64,000 nucleotides of DNA from Segetibacter aerophilus. Lineage in GTDB: Bacteria > Bacteroidota > Bacteroidia > Chitinophagales > Chitinophagaceae. Shown here in pieces: positions 1-9,264 of this stretch. The stretch is from contig NZ_BJYT01000006.1 of the NCBI RefSeq assembly GCF_007991655.1, forward strand, positions 124,001-188,000. The letters run 5' to 3'. The position numbers were made by a program, and so were the translations under genes. The first letter of the stretch is position 1; every line of letters starts with the position of its first letter. The notes under the pieces are model-generated. The model saw nothing but the letters and a program-made list of their open reading frames with translations. It searched no databases and was not told where the DNA came from.

Positions 1-1
1 G

Positions 2-1210
2 GGACCTCTATATGAAATGCCTTTGGAGCGTAAAGCGCCTGGGGTAATTTTCAGAGAGCCGGTTAAAGAACCTTTGCAAACTGGTATCAAAGCGATTGAT
101 GCAATGATCCCTATTGGCCGTGGCCAGCGTGAGTTGGTTATCGGTGACCGTCAGACTGGTAAATCTGCGATTTGTATAGACACTATCATTAACCAAAAAG
201 AATTTTACGATGCCGGTAAACCCGTGTATTGTATTTACGTAGCTATTGGTCAAAAAGCAAGTACAATTGCCGGAGTTATGAAAACTTTGGAAGAACACGG
301 TGCAATGGTTTACACAACTATTGTTGCTGCTTCTGCAAGTGATCCTGCTCCTCAACAGTTCTACGCACCATTTGCTGGTGCTGCGTTGGGTGAATTCTTT
401 AGGGATACCGGTCGCCCTGCTCTAATCATTTATGATGATTTGTCAAAGCAGGCTGTGGCTTACCGCGAAGTATCTTTGTTGTTAAGAAGACCTCCAGGAC
501 GTGAAGCTTACCCAGGTGATGTATTCTATTTGCACAGTCGTTTGCTTGAAAGAGCTGCAAAAGTTATTTCGAAAGATGACATTGCACAAAAAATGAACGA
601 TTTGCCTGAAAGCATTCGCCATCTTGTAAAAGGTGGTGGTTCTTTGACTGCTTTGCCAATTATTGAAACACAAGCGGGTGACGTATCTGCTTACATTCCA
701 ACAAATGTAATTTCGATCACTGACGGCCAGATTTTCCTTGAGGGTAACTTGTTTAACGCGGGTATTCGTCCTGCGATTAACGTAGGTATTTCTGTAAGCC
801 GTGTGGGTGGTAATGCGCAGATTAAGTCGATGAAAAAAGTATCTGGTACTTTGAAACTTGACCAGGCGCTTTACCGTGAAATGGAAGCTTTCTCTAAATT
901 TGGTGGTGACCTTGATCCCGCAACGAAAGCTGTACTAGACAAAGGTGCTCGTAACGTGGAGATCTTAAAGCAGTTGCAGTATGCTCCTGTTCCGGTTGAG
1001 AAGCAAGTTGCGATTATTTACCTTGGTACGCAGGGCTTGTTGAGAGAAGTGCCTGTTTCGAAGGTTAAGCAATTTGAAGAGCATTTTTTAACTGAACTAG
1101 AGAACAGAATGCCTGAATTACTCGTTGAATTTAAAAAGGGTAATTTGCCACAGGAAGGAATTAATAAGATGACTGATTTGGCAAAAAGCATTATTCCTAC
1201 TTATAAGTAA
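2..1210 (+). CDS. atpA: F1Fo ATP synthase subunit alpha, 5'-truncated by the window edge
   Basis: Non-catalytic nucleotide-binding alpha subunit of the F1 sector, which makes ATP at the inner face of the cytoplasmic membrane. The reading frame is already open at base 2, so the first roughly 120 residues lie outside the window. Visible family features are the Walker A loop GDRQTGKSA, the [12 protein letters not shown] segment (Walker B region), the [10 protein letters not shown] stretch that carries the conserved Arg facing the catalytic site, and the helical C-terminal domain. It ends in TAA and is followed at once by a terminator-like hairpin. No atpG (gamma) follows, although alpha is commonly followed by gamma; the next genes are on the other strand and unrelated. 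Confidence 0.98.
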   Translation, partial: GPLYEMPLERKAPGVIFREPVKEPLQTGIKAIDAMIPIGRGQRELVIGDRQTGKSAICIDTIINQKEFYDAGKPVYCIYVAIGQKASTIAGVMKTLEEHGAMVYTTIVAASASDPAPQQFYAPFAGAALGEFFRDTGRPALIIYDDLSKQAVAYREVSLLLRRPPGREAYPGDVFYLHSRLLERAAKVISKDDIAQKMNDLPESIRHLVKGGGSLTALPIIETQAGDVSAYIPTNVISITDGQIFLEGNLFNAGIRPAINVGISVSRVGGNAQIKSMKKVSGTLKLDQALYREMEAFSKFGGDLDPATKAVLDKGARNVEILKQLQYAPVPVEKQVAIIYLGTQGLLREVPVSKVKQFEEHFLTELENRMPELLVEFKKGNLPQEGINKMTDLAKSIIPTYK

Positions 1211-1231
1211 GAAACCTAAGGATATAAATAA

Positions 1232-1270
1232 AGAGGTGCCTCTATTAATTTAGAAGCACCTCTTTTTTTA
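1232..1270 (+). terminator. Rho-independent terminator after atpA
   Basis: An 8-bp perfect stem (AGAGGTGC at 1232-1239, GCACCTCT at 1256-1263) with a 16-nt loop runs into a T-rich tail. It lies 22 nt after the atpA stop codon and closes the ATP synthase transcript. Confidence 0.8.
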
Positions 1271-1301
1271 TAACATAACCTTCACCCAGAATCTCCCGAT
1301 A

Positions 1302-1493
1302 TTAAAAACGGAACAGCATTTCGCCGTGAAGCAAGTCAGCAGAAGCTTCAACCGCTACTGCCGCCTGCTTTTTATTTTCAATCTTAATCTCATTTTTTAA
1401 GGTACAAGGACGAACAATTTTAGCAGGTATAAGCATAAGTGTCATACTCAGAAACAGGATGTATTGATAAGTAAATGTGATAGTAGCTTTCAT
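1302..1493 (-). CDS. Small hypothetical protein with hydrophobic N-terminus
   Basis: A 63-residue product that I do not recognise. Residues 5-24 are hydrophobic (an ITFTYQYILFLSMTLMLIPA stretch), which could be a signal peptide or a single membrane anchor; the rest is mixed, charged and alanine-containing. Support for a real gene comes from the match to the Bacteroidota promoter consensus 20 nt upstream (1514-1544) and from the ATG start. It sits alone between the atpA terminator and the convergently placed end of the phosphoesterase gene. No functional inference is justified. Confidence 0.42.
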   Translation of the reverse strand: MKATITFTYQYILFLSMTLMLIPAKIVRPCTLKNEIKIENKKQAAVAVEASADLLHGEMLFRF

Positions 1494-1513
1494 GACCAGT
1501 TATTTTGATATTG

Positions 1514-1544
1514 CAAACTTACAGTAGCAATGAAGGGATGACAA
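1514..1544 (-). promoter_or_regulatory. Bacteroidota-type sigma-A promoter for the 63-residue ORF
   Basis: Reading the minus strand, TTG (1544-1542), a 20-nt spacer and TAAGTTTG (1521-1514) match the TTG-N17-23-TAnnTTTG consensus of Bacteroidota. The -7 box ends 20 nt before the start codon. Confidence 0.55.
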
Positions 1545-1613
1545 TCGCATAAAAGTGTGATTGTCTCTAAAGAAAAAAGGTCATTTACTCAAAATATGTG
1601 ATACCTACTTCTT

Positions 1614-2975
1614 CTATCCGTTCCGCGCTTTTGAAACAGCTTCCTTCCACAAAAGGAGTTCTGGGTAGACCCGCCTTGCATCAACCGGCCGCTTCTGAAT
1701 TATCTCATTTGCAGCAATTTCAAATGATTTTGCCACATCACTTTGCGGCGCTGTTTGTATGGTTCGGCCTAAGGCAGTTTGTACAATAATAGGTGTTGTA
1801 GGAGGCTGTGGCGGATCCCAGGGAATGTTATTTGTAAGTGCTTCCGTTATACTGGCTATTCCCTGTGCAGCACGTTTAGTAACTGTTGCCGAAACAGGTT
1901 TTCCCGGTGCAAATTTTTCCGCTAAAAAATTGAGGACTGAGGTATGATCAAATTGAGAGTGACAAACCGATCCAGCCTTTACTAGTGGAGATGCAATAAT
2001 AGCTGGTATTCTAGGGCCAAGGCTGGCAAACGAAAAAGGTGGGTTTGCCTTGGTTTGATAGGTAACAGCCGGCGGAGCAACATGATCATAAAAACCACCG
2101 TGTTCATCGTAATAAGTAATCATCACCGTGCCTTCCCACTTTTTAGTATTTGATATAAGCGCACGATAAGTATTTCTTAGAAATTCCTCACCCCACCCTA
2201 TTGCCAAAGGAGCGTGATTATCGTTTGGCCTGTCCGATCCTATGTGAGGTGCATCCTGGTACGACGGTTCTACAATGATTACCTGCGGTGCAGTTTCTTC
2301 GGGTTCGTGTAAGATATCACCAGCAAGATCTTCGTACTTCCTGAAATTGCTATCAAAAACAAAATGCCAAAGCTTCGGGTATAAAACGAAAAACGAAAGT
2401 CCGTCATGATATACCCTCCATCTTATACCGGCCTTGGTCATCCAGTCAAAAATACTGTTGTCCATATTAATAAGACCTGAGCGGGTCAAGTGGTTAGATG
2501 TGTCGCCGAAAAAAGCCATCGTTCTATTGGGCTGTGTACTTGAAGGAACTGGTGTAAACCAACGGTCACAGGTACAAAATCTACTAGCCAAAAAACTTGT
2601 AATGGGGGCTTGGGTTGATTTAAAAAAACCCATTGGCTGGCATTGAGGATTTGGAGGCAGTTTTGTTGTATCGGCATAAGACTTTACGAAGCCAGACATT
2701 GTAAATTTTCCCGTCACTCCCGATTTTGCCATTTGAACTGAAACGTCAGTTAACTCGTGAGGTAAATCAAAAGGCAATTGAGTATCGCCTTTCATTGCAA
2801 AAGCATTATAAGTATCGCCCTTATAAATGTTATTGAAATTGCTTAACGGGGATTTCAATCCATCCACCTGGTTATTAATTTTTTCGTAGCTAAGGTGCCC
2901 AAGCATATGGTCGAACGACCGGTTTTCAAACATCAACAGAACAACCGTTTTTACTTTATCCAGGATATTTGCCAT
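1614..2975 (-). CDS. Phosphoesterase family protein (phospholipase C / AcpA-like)
   Basis: A 453-residue member of the alkaline-phosphatase-like phosphoesterase family that includes bacterial phospholipases C and acid phosphatase AcpA, which hydrolyse phosphate esters using metal ions. Family motifs in order are ENRSFDHMLG near residue 17, PNRTMAFFGDT, IIVEPSYQD, the metal-binding TYYDEHGGFYDHVAPP, PRIPAIIASP and FDHTSVLNFL. No signal peptide is visible although many relatives are exported. I prefer the ATG at 2975 over one at 3005 because the upstream gene stops with TAA exactly one base before it (TAA-a-ATG), a coupled arrangement; the longer form would overlap that gene by 29 nt. Substrate cannot be read from sequence. 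Confidence 0.88.
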   Translation of the reverse strand: MANILDKVKTVVLLMFENRSFDHMLGHLSYEKINNQVDGLKSPLSNFNNIYKGDTYNAFAMKGDTQLPFDLPHELTDVSVQMAKSGVTGKFTMSGFVKSYADTTKLPPNPQCQPMGFFKSTQAPITSFLASRFCTCDRWFTPVPSSTQPNRTMAFFGDTSNHLTRSGLINMDNSIFDWMTKAGIRWRVYHDGLSFFVLYPKLWHFVFDSNFRKYEDLAGDILHEPEETAPQVIIVEPSYQDAPHIGSDRPNDNHAPLAIGWGEEFLRNTYRALISNTKKWEGTVMITYYDEHGGFYDHVAPPAVTYQTKANPPFSFASLGPRIPAIIASPLVKAGSVCHSQFDHTSVLNFLAEKFAPGKPVSATVTKRAAQGIASITEALTNNIPWDPPQPPTTPIIVQTALGRTIQTAPQSDVAKSFEIAANEIIQKRPVDARRVYPELLLWKEAVSKARNG

Positions 2976-2976
2976 T

Positions 2977-3633
2977 TTATCTTCTTTTATAGGTAAGGGT
3001 TGCATTTATTGTAAGCCTTTCGGGTAACAGAGAGTGATCACCCTTTTCGGCTTGGGTTAGAAGCGACTTAAAAATCCATCTTCCCTCTACAGGTGTTCCA
3101 GCAAAGGCGTTTGAAGACATTTCAGATTTATTAAGTGAGGCCGTACGGTTCGCATGGGTTACAGTTAATGGTCGGCCTGAAGCATTAGAAACAGAAAGCA
3201 CCTCGAAACGGTCTCCCCACACACCCGGATTTTTTTCGTCCTCTGCAACCAGGGTATCGCCTCTAAGCTCAGTACTAAACGTAATGGAAGTTGTGGTGTT
3301 TTTAGGAAGCATTTCTACCTGCACCACCTGGTTCACTTCCTTTCCGTTTTTCTCAACTACTAGTTTCATTTCGAGCACCCTTCCTCCTGAGTCTGGCAGT
3401 TCAGTTTCACTTACCAATAAAGTTGGTTTACCTTTTACATCCCAATTAACCTTTAAAGTATCGTCGGCCGTCATTCTTCTAACCTGGGTAGTATCATGCG
3501 TGGTTACTTTAAATGATTTTATAACAGGTTTGCAAGAACAAGAATAAAAAACAATAGAGGTAAAAAGGAAAAAGAGGGAAGAGACTCCCGGGACAGCCTT
3601 ATTAATTACATGCATACAGCGGCTTTTAAACAT
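2977..3633 (-). CDS. Hypothetical lipoprotein coupled to the phosphoesterase
   Basis: A 218-residue protein, unrecognised. The N-terminus has a hydrophobic segment (SSLFFLFTSIVF) followed by YSCSC, giving a loose lipobox with a candidate lipidated Cys32. The rest is predicted mostly beta, with many Thr/Val/Asp alternations, compatible with an immunoglobulin-like periplasmic or surface domain. An internal Met at residue 7 is an alternative start. Its TAA is one base from the ATG of the following phosphoesterase, so the two are probably made together; the lipoprotein may anchor or accompany that enzyme, which is inference only. Confidence 0.7.
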   Translation of the reverse strand: MFKSRCMHVINKAVPGVSSLFFLFTSIVFYSCSCKPVIKSFKVTTHDTTQVRRMTADDTLKVNWDVKGKPTLLVSETELPDSGGRVLEMKLVVEKNGKEVNQVVQVEMLPKNTTTSITFSTELRGDTLVAEDEKNPGVWGDRFEVLSVSNASGRPLTVTHANRTASLNKSEMSSNAFAGTPVEGRWIFKSLLTQAEKGDHSLLPERLTINATLTYKRR

Positions 3634-3990
3634 TGAATATTGTCAGCAATAACCATGAGCAACAGATAAAGGAGACTCGTTTAAATCAAGATAGAAAGAT
3701 ATTTTGGTACGTACAATAGTGCCTTGTTGAGGCTTTTGTTGCGACGCATTTCGTTCATCTGCTTCCCGCTATTTTGCTTTTTTTCTTGCTTCTAAAAGCA
3801 ATAGTATTTTCCTATCTCATTACCATTTGGAGAATGTGATTTATTATGAGAAGAGGTGAAAACATATAAACACATTTAGTTAAAAAGTGGATAAGAAGTA
3901 GTTTGCACATGCAACAGAAATGCACGCTTTTTTGTCTTATAAAATATGCACTATTAATTGGACGATAGTGTAATAATTCTCGTCGATCAC
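3634..3990 (+). other. Divergent intergenic region (357 nt)
   Basis: Lies between the lipoprotein gene (minus) and the nuclease-like gene (plus). It is AT-rich and holds one copy of the dispersed repeat (3738-3759) next to a small GCCT...AGGC hairpin (3722-3734). No convincing TAnnTTTG promoter is seen in either direction, and no ORF in it looks coding. Confidence 0.6.
3738..3759 (-). repeat. Dispersed intergenic repeat, copy 1 (TGAACGAA subtype)
   Basis: The minus strand reads TGAACGAA, then ATGCGTCGCAAC: a TGCG-T-CGCA near-palindrome shared with 11 other intergenic sites in this window. On the CAAC side a GCCT/AGGC inverted repeat follows. Confidence 0.75.
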
Positions 3991-4482
3991 ATGGAAACAA
4001 ATCTACTTTCTCCTTTAGCTTCAAAGAATAATGAATGGTATTCTGAAGAGTTTATCTACTCAAGTATGGTGACTTACCTAAAAGAAAACGGGTATAAAGT
4101 GCAGAAAGAAAACAGACCGAAAGAAGGAGAAAAGCCGGAACGAATAATTATCGCGTCTAAGTTTTTTCAAAAAGAAATTATAGAGGTGAAAGGTTTTCCA
4201 TATTATCACCCAAACCATTTGCATGCTGTCGCTCCTAAAGCGGTGCAGGCAAAAAGTTGGTTCACAGAAGCGCTCTTTAATTCGTTTGTAAATTTTAGCA
4301 GTTTCGACAATAATGAGGTAGCAATGGCTGTTCCTAATGTTGGTCGATACCAGGCTATCATTAAAAACTTAAATGACTACTTTACTATCAATGATCTTTA
4401 CTTTAAGATATACCTGGTAAACGAAGACGGATCGGTGGAAGTTTCAAATCTTAACCAGAAATACCTTCAGGTCGTTCCTTAG
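3991..4482 (+). CDS. Hypothetical protein with a PD-(D/E)XK nuclease-like core
   Basis: A 163-residue orphan. The N-terminal helix and strand (EEFIYSSMVTYLKENGYKV, about residues 19-37) lead to the segment PERIIIASKFFQKEIIEVKG, where E65-V66-K67 matches the ExK of PD-(D/E)XK nucleases and E49/E50 could supply the upstream acidic ligand. A later helix carries a Gln (KAVQAKSWF), as in several members of that fold. I chose ATG 3991; an in-frame TTG at 3958 gives 11 more residues but has no support. There is no restriction or repair gene next door. The function could be DNA cleavage, or the fold could be degenerate; the call is motif-based only. Confidence 0.6.
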   Translation: METNLLSPLASKNNEWYSEEFIYSSMVTYLKENGYKVQKENRPKEGEKPERIIIASKFFQKEIIEVKGFPYYHPNHLHAVAPKAVQAKSWFTEALFNSFVNFSSFDNNEVAMAVPNVGRYQAIIKNLNDYFTINDLYFKIYLVNEDGSVEVSNLNQKYLQVVP

Positions 4483-4510
4483 AAATCGTTTCGCTATAGT
4501 GGAGAACATA

Positions 4511-4545
4511 AAAAAAGTGAAGATTACTCTTCACTTTTTTTAATG
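4511..4545. terminator. Bidirectional terminator between convergent genes
   Basis: A 13-bp perfect stem (AAAAAAGTGAAGA at 4511-4523, TCTTCACTTTTTT at 4528-4540) with a TTAC loop. A/T runs on both sides serve the plus-strand nuclease-like gene and the minus-strand PorP/SprF gene. Confidence 0.9.
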
Positions 4546-4567
4546 CTATTTTCAAAATTCGTTAATT

Positions 4568-5602
4568 CTAAAATCTGACTGCAGGACATTTAAGATCTCT
4601 TGACTTATCAATTAAACCTTGCTTAATAATTGATACTTCGTAAGCCCCGCGGGTCTGGTTATAATTTTTTAAAGTAGAGGCGGTGGCATCATAACTAAAT
4701 GTAAGCCTGTACCCGCTTTGTGCAAATCCAACCATTGGTATGATCGCGTCTGTAACACGGTAATAAGCGCCCATAATCAACTGCGTGCTACCATCTTCAT
4801 TCAACTTTCTTTGACCATTTACGCCACCTACCACTTCCCATGCAGTACTCATCTTGCTTACATAAACGTTCGGGTTAACAATCCATGCATCTCCCGCTCT
4901 AAAACTTCCGTTTACAAAAGTCGTAAGGCGGGTCGGAATGCGAGTATCAACCAGGCCGGGACTAAAAAAAGATTCGTTTGGTCGGTTGATATTAGAAGCG
5001 CTAAAACCAACATTTAAGTAGGTATTTTCATTGGGATAGTAAGCGTAGTTTAAACCCGCCTGAAGTGAAAAATAATTGACTTGGTTTGCAGCAAAAGGTT
5101 CACCGCTTGGCGCGCCGATGTCGAAGAATTTCCCGTTCCACTGGTTATCGAAAGTGAGCTTTGAAAAATCTATTCTCTTGTTGGTCCAGCCGATATTGAA
5201 ACCCGCACTCACCAAACTTCCCAAGCCAACAGCCTGGTGATAGGCAACAGATCCAAATGCACGTGTGCTTGTAAGATTTCCAGAACCCGCAACATCTCTT
5301 AACAATGCTCCGCCAATACCTATCCATCCGTTTTCAAAACGATCTCCAAAAACCTGCCCGTCAGCAAAGGCACTAAAGGTTTTATAAGGGTTCCCAATAT
5401 TTGCCCATTGCGTTCGGTAGTTCATACCTACCCTATATTCACCGTCAGGTATGAACCCGGTATTGGCTGGATTGACCAGCAACGGCGAATGGAAATATTG
5501 TGAAAAGTGCAAGTCTTGGGCAGAACTATTTGTCTGCCAGCTACAAACTAATATTAGAATAACCAGGTAATTAAATTTCTTATTCATTCTCTTCGTTTTC
5601 AT
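4568..5602 (-). CDS. PorP/SprF family type IX secretion membrane protein
   Basis: A 344-residue outer-membrane beta-barrel of the PorP/SprF family. The signal peptide ends in SSAQ, and the mature N-terminus DLHFSQYFHSPLLVNPANTG is the family signature (HFSQ...PLLxNPAxTG). Members act with the type IX secretion system, and in Bacteroidota they are commonly encoded beside a large substrate with a type B (gliding-associated) C-terminal sorting domain. That is the case here: the preceding gene in the same transcript is such a protein, 50 nt away. The start may be ATG 5602 or the internal ATG at 5587 (MNKKFNYL), which gives a more standard signal peptide. Confidence 0.93.
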   Translation of the reverse strand: MKTKRMNKKFNYLVILILVCSWQTNSSAQDLHFSQYFHSPLLVNPANTGFIPDGEYRVGMNYRTQWANIGNPYKTFSAFADGQVFGDRFENGWIGIGGALLRDVAGSGNLTSTRAFGSVAYHQAVGLGSLVSAGFNIGWTNKRIDFSKLTFDNQWNGKFFDIGAPSGEPFAANQVNYFSLQAGLNYAYYPNENTYLNVGFSASNINRPNESFFSPGLVDTRIPTRLTTFVNGSFRAGDAWIVNPNVYVSKMSTAWEVVGGVNGQRKLNEDGSTQLIMGAYYRVTDAIIPMVGFAQSGYRLTFSYDATASTLKNYNQTRGAYEVSIIKQGLIDKSRDLKCPAVRF

Positions 5603-5652
5603 CTTCTTTAATAATATTATTTCACCTTACATGTTTTTTGTTGCTATTATTT

Positions 5653-8600
5653 CTATCTCAATAATGTGATGTCTCCTTTCTTTTGATATTTTGTATTGTC
5701 AGAATATTCAACATCCAGGATGTAGTGATACACTTCCTTCGGTTGCATTGCTCCCTTATAAGTACCATCCCAACCCTGGGTTATGTCGATTGATTCAAAA
5801 ACAACTGTTCCCCACCTGTTATAGATCTTCCACAGCAGTCTATTAATACCAAAACCTCTCACAAACACTTTATCATTGATTCCATCGTTGTTGGGTGTAA
5901 AGGCATTAGGAACGTCAAGTACCGGAACAATCAAGGCCGAAATTGGTTGGCAAACAGTATCCGCACAACCAACATTATTAATTGCAATCAAACATGTATT
6001 AAAGGTGTTTGTCTCGCTGTAGATATGTTGTATCGGATTAGTTGAAGAAGTAAGTAAAGAGTCAGAGTCGCCAAAAACCCATTTGTATCGGCTGGCCGCA
6101 ATGGAGTTATTAAAGAACCTAACAGGGGTATTTTCTTGCGGAGGATTGGGTGAAAAAGTAAATGAAGCAACAGGCTTTCCTGCAATAGTAATAGTAAAAC
6201 TGGCGGAGTCTTGTAGGTTACAGGTGGCAGAGTCAATCACTCTTAAATTTACAATAAAAGTTCCGGGTGTTGTATATAAATGTTGAGGATTTGTGAGGGT
6301 TGATGTTGTTCCATCCCCAAAATTCCAGTTAAATTGTTGGCCTCCTGCAGAAGTATTTTCAAAGATCGCATTGTAAGGTGCGCAACCACTTGCACCAGTC
6401 TTAAAACTCGCTTTTACATTGGCTGATATTCTGATTGTTTTTTCAATAGAATCCGGAGAATTACAAAATGTTGTGTCATTCAAAAAGAGTTTGACAACAT
6501 AACTACCGGCACCGGGAAAACTATGATTTACCGGATTAGTGCCTGCAACAACAGGAGCAGAATTGTCTCCAAAATTCCATTTGAATGAACTGGATGAAAA
6601 AGATCTTGCAGCGGGTGAAACAAAAGACGTATTAGTAAATCGATAATTAAAAGAATCGCAGGGTTGAAGCTTTGTCGAGTTGAAATCGAGGTTTGCTCTA
6701 AAGGTCCTTACCCGGATATTTGTATAGGCGGTATCAGCAACATTACATTTTAAACTATCAATGGAAACAAGCCTGATTCGGTAATCTCCAACACTCGTAA
6801 AGGTATGACTGAGGTTAGGGGTCGTCGTAACAATATCGCCTGTATTATCCCCGAAGTTCCAGATATAACTATTTCCCTGTGCTAACGTATCAGAGAAGTC
6901 AACAGTAAGAGGCACACAGCCCGTTGTATCATTTACTGCGCCTTTTATAGAGGATCTCACACTTCCGGTAACGCCTGCAAGATTAAAAGCAATTTTTACG
7001 GCTGCGAGGTTACAATTATTCGATCCATTGTCGGGCGACCAGACACCGGGCGTTGTTGGAAACGTAACCCCTTTATTGCAATTAGCGCAAAGCGCCTGGT
7101 AGATAACACCGTTTCGATCAAATCTGCTTGTGCCGCCATCTACGTGTTCGCCCACGCCCCCATTCTGACCGAAAAAACTTCCATATAATTGGCTGGTGGC
7201 ATTTTTTGCTAGCACGAAAAAGTAAAAGTCGCTATTGTCGGTTCCTTTTTGTATTGCGTCAGAAGTAACAGTTAAACCAGAAGTTCCTGCATTTGGATAT
7301 TTAGCATCCTGGTCCACAGAGCCGCCCCACCCTGATACATACACATTCTCACATCGGTCAACCAAAAAGGCTATGGGTGAAATATTAGGAAACGGGTTGT
7401 TAGTTCCAAACACAGTTGAATACTCATAGCCAGAAAGATCAGGTTTTAATTTCGATATAAATTGCTTTCCTCCAGCCTGGCGAAATACTGCATTTACAAC
7501 CGGCCAGTCTCCTGTTGTAGTTCCCATTATATAAGGAAATGAAAACCTGTCGAACTGGATGCCGTACAACATATCATTCCCTGGCGTACCCATATAACTG
7601 GTTTTTACCAATTGGCCTCCAGAAGTAATAATCGAAACAAATCCGTCCGTTTCGCCGCCCTGGAAAGTAGCATGTAAAATACCGGCTTTATCCCCCGGCA
7701 AATTTTGACTCACAGTATTACCTCCCAAATAAATGTTGTTATTTGATGGATTAATAGCCAGCACAAAAGCAGCATCATTTTCACTACCTCCAATGAAACT
7801 GCTGTACAAAATATTGCTGATATCCGCGCTTGCTTTAATAAATACCCCATCCTGTTTGCCACCTAACGACTTTTGGAAAGCATCGGCAGTAGTTCTAAAA
7901 TCAGAAGACTGGGTGCAGGAGGCAAGCAAAATGTTCCCGGCATTATCAAGAATTACTTCGCTCCTCGAGTCGTCCCCATAATTCCTTCGAAGACTTTCAA
8001 CCGACAACTGGTTTCCACCGGAATATTTAGGACCTATATTAACCCCGTCCATTTGAGAACCTCCAATTTTTCTTGAACCTAACAGGGCATTTCCTGCTGC
8101 ATTTAATTTAGTCAAGACAATATCATAACCCCCACCCGTACCGAAAATGGTAGATCTCACCGGGTAATTATCCGAAGTCGTTCTTCCCGCCATCACCAGG
8201 TTGTCCTGCCCATCCACCACTAAGCTATGAGGATATTCGTTTTTCGATCCCCCGATGTAAGTGGCGTAGGTTCTATTTCTTCCATCGGGAGAAAATTTCA
8301 TTATCCCTATATCAAAACCACCAAGTCCTTCTGAGTCACTTTCTCCACCAGCATAACTTGTTTGAAAAGCACCAGGACTTGTAGGAAACCCTGTACCAAA
8401 GACAATCCCTCCGGCATAAAAGCTACCATCGGCGCCATAGGTTGCAGTATAGCCCCAGTTATCCGCTGTGCTACCAGTAAAGGTTGAAAAAACAAGTGTG
8501 GGATCTATCACTAAAGTTGATGTAGCTGAGTAATTGCCAACAGCAAATTTCACTGTATTACCTGCCACCTTAAATCTACAATCAATTGTCTTTTTCTGCC

Positions 8601-9264
8601 CGTTAACTACCTGGTAAGCGTAAGGGGCAAGTTCGCGCATGTTACCAACTGAAGTCTTTATAATGAGTTGTTCGTTTTTTACTTCCAGGCCGTCTACACC
8701 TTCGTATTTCATAGCCAGAGGAGACAGGTCTGCTCCTGCATTTACAACAATGTCATACTTTAACTGCCCTTCGTTTGTATAATACCTCACGTCTATGCCG
8801 GGATAAATATTTTGATAAGTGATAGCCTGGTAAATACTACAATTACCCTTCCATTTTGCAGGATCGTTACCGATAAAATAATTGTTATAAGAGGTCAGAG
8901 GTTTATCGCCTGAAATAAGAGGTTTTACTGCATTTATAAATTGCACGTTATATGCATGAGAATGAACTACAACGCTGCTTTCCGGAGCAGGAGCAATCGT
9001 TTTTGCTGCAACCCTCTTTTCGTATTGCGCATTACCATGGTTTAGGTGCTGCAGAAAAGAAAGGTCATTGGGATTATGTTGAACGACAGTAAATCCTTTC
9101 TCTTGTAGAAAAAAAGCTCCACTATTCATCAAACCCTTAAACTTTATATTATTTTCCCACTGGCCTTTATTCTCTACAAATTCAAGGTTCGAATTTTGGC
9201 AAAAGCTATATAAACTGCTACAAAGAATTAAAGCTGTGAACGCAATTGAAAGAAGTAGTTTCAA
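5653..9264 (-). CDS. Large secreted PKD-repeat protein with gliding-type (type B) T9SS sorting domain
   Basis: A 1203-residue secreted adhesin-like protein. Signal peptide 1-22 (LYSFCQ). Residues about 25-260 form the conserved N-terminal region beginning FVENKGQW, typical of large Bacteroidota SBBP/PKD proteins. Residues about 265-770 contain beta-propeller-like repeats (YIGGSKNEY, SFIGGSENDA, YMGTPGNDM). Four PKD domains span about 772-1110, each with a WNFGD or WVFGD motif. The last 92 residues are a gliding-motility-associated C-terminal domain (FTPNNDGINDKVFV, IYNRWG, GWDGTYKG, YHYILDV). It is therefore predicted to be exported by T9SS and fixed to the cell surface with help from the downstream PorP/SprF protein. 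The ligand is unknown. Confidence 0.93.
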   Translation of the reverse strand: MKLLLSIAFTALILCSSLYSFCQNSNLEFVENKGQWENNIKFKGLMNSGAFFLQEKGFTVVQHNPNDLSFLQHLNHGNAQYEKRVAAKTIAPAPESSVVVHSHAYNVQFINAVKPLISGDKPLTSYNNYFIGNDPAKWKGNCSIYQAITYQNIYPGIDVRYYTNEGQLKYDIVVNAGADLSPLAMKYEGVDGLEVKNEQLIIKTSVGNMRELAPYAYQVVNGQKKTIDCRFKVAGNTVKFAVGNYSATSTLVIDPTLVFSTFTGSTADNWGYTATYGADGSFYAGGIVFGTGFPTSPGAFQTSYAGGESDSEGLGGFDIGIMKFSPDGRNRTYATYIGGSKNEYPHSLVVDGQDNLVMAGRTTSDNYPVRSTIFGTGGGYDIVLTKLNAAGNALLGSRKIGGSQMDGVNIGPKYSGGNQLSVESLRRNYGDDSRSEVILDNAGNILLASCTQSSDFRTTADAFQKSLGGKQDGVFIKASADISNILYSSFIGGSENDAAFVLAINPSNNNIYLGGNTVSQNLPGDKAGILHATFQGGETDGFVSIITSGGQLVKTSYMGTPGNDMLYGIQFDRFSFPYIMGTTTGDWPVVNAVFRQAGGKQFISKLKPDLSGYEYSTVFGTNNPFPNISPIAFLVDRCENVYVSGWGGSVDQDAKYPNAGTSGLTVTSDAIQKGTDNSDFYFFVLAKNATSQLYGSFFGQNGGVGEHVDGGTSRFDRNGVIYQALCANCNKGVTFPTTPGVWSPDNGSNNCNLAAVKIAFNLAGVTGSVRSSIKGAVNDTTGCVPLTVDFSDTLAQGNSYIWNFGDNTGDIVTTTPNLSHTFTSVGDYRIRLVSIDSLKCNVADTAYTNIRVRTFRANLDFNSTKLQPCDSFNYRFTNTSFVSPAARSFSSSSFKWNFGDNSAPVVAGTNPVNHSFPGAGSYVVKLFLNDTTFCNSPDSIEKTIRISANVKASFKTGASGCAPYNAIFENTSAGGQQFNWNFGDGTTSTLTNPQHLYTTPGTFIVNLRVIDSATCNLQDSASFTITIAGKPVASFTFSPNPPQENTPVRFFNNSIAASRYKWVFGDSDSLLTSSTNPIQHIYSETNTFNTCLIAINNVGCADTVCQPISALIVPVLDVPNAFTPNNDGINDKVFVRGFGINRLLWKIYNRWGTVVFESIDITQGWDGTYKGAMQPKEVYHYILDVEYSDNTKYQKKGDITLLR

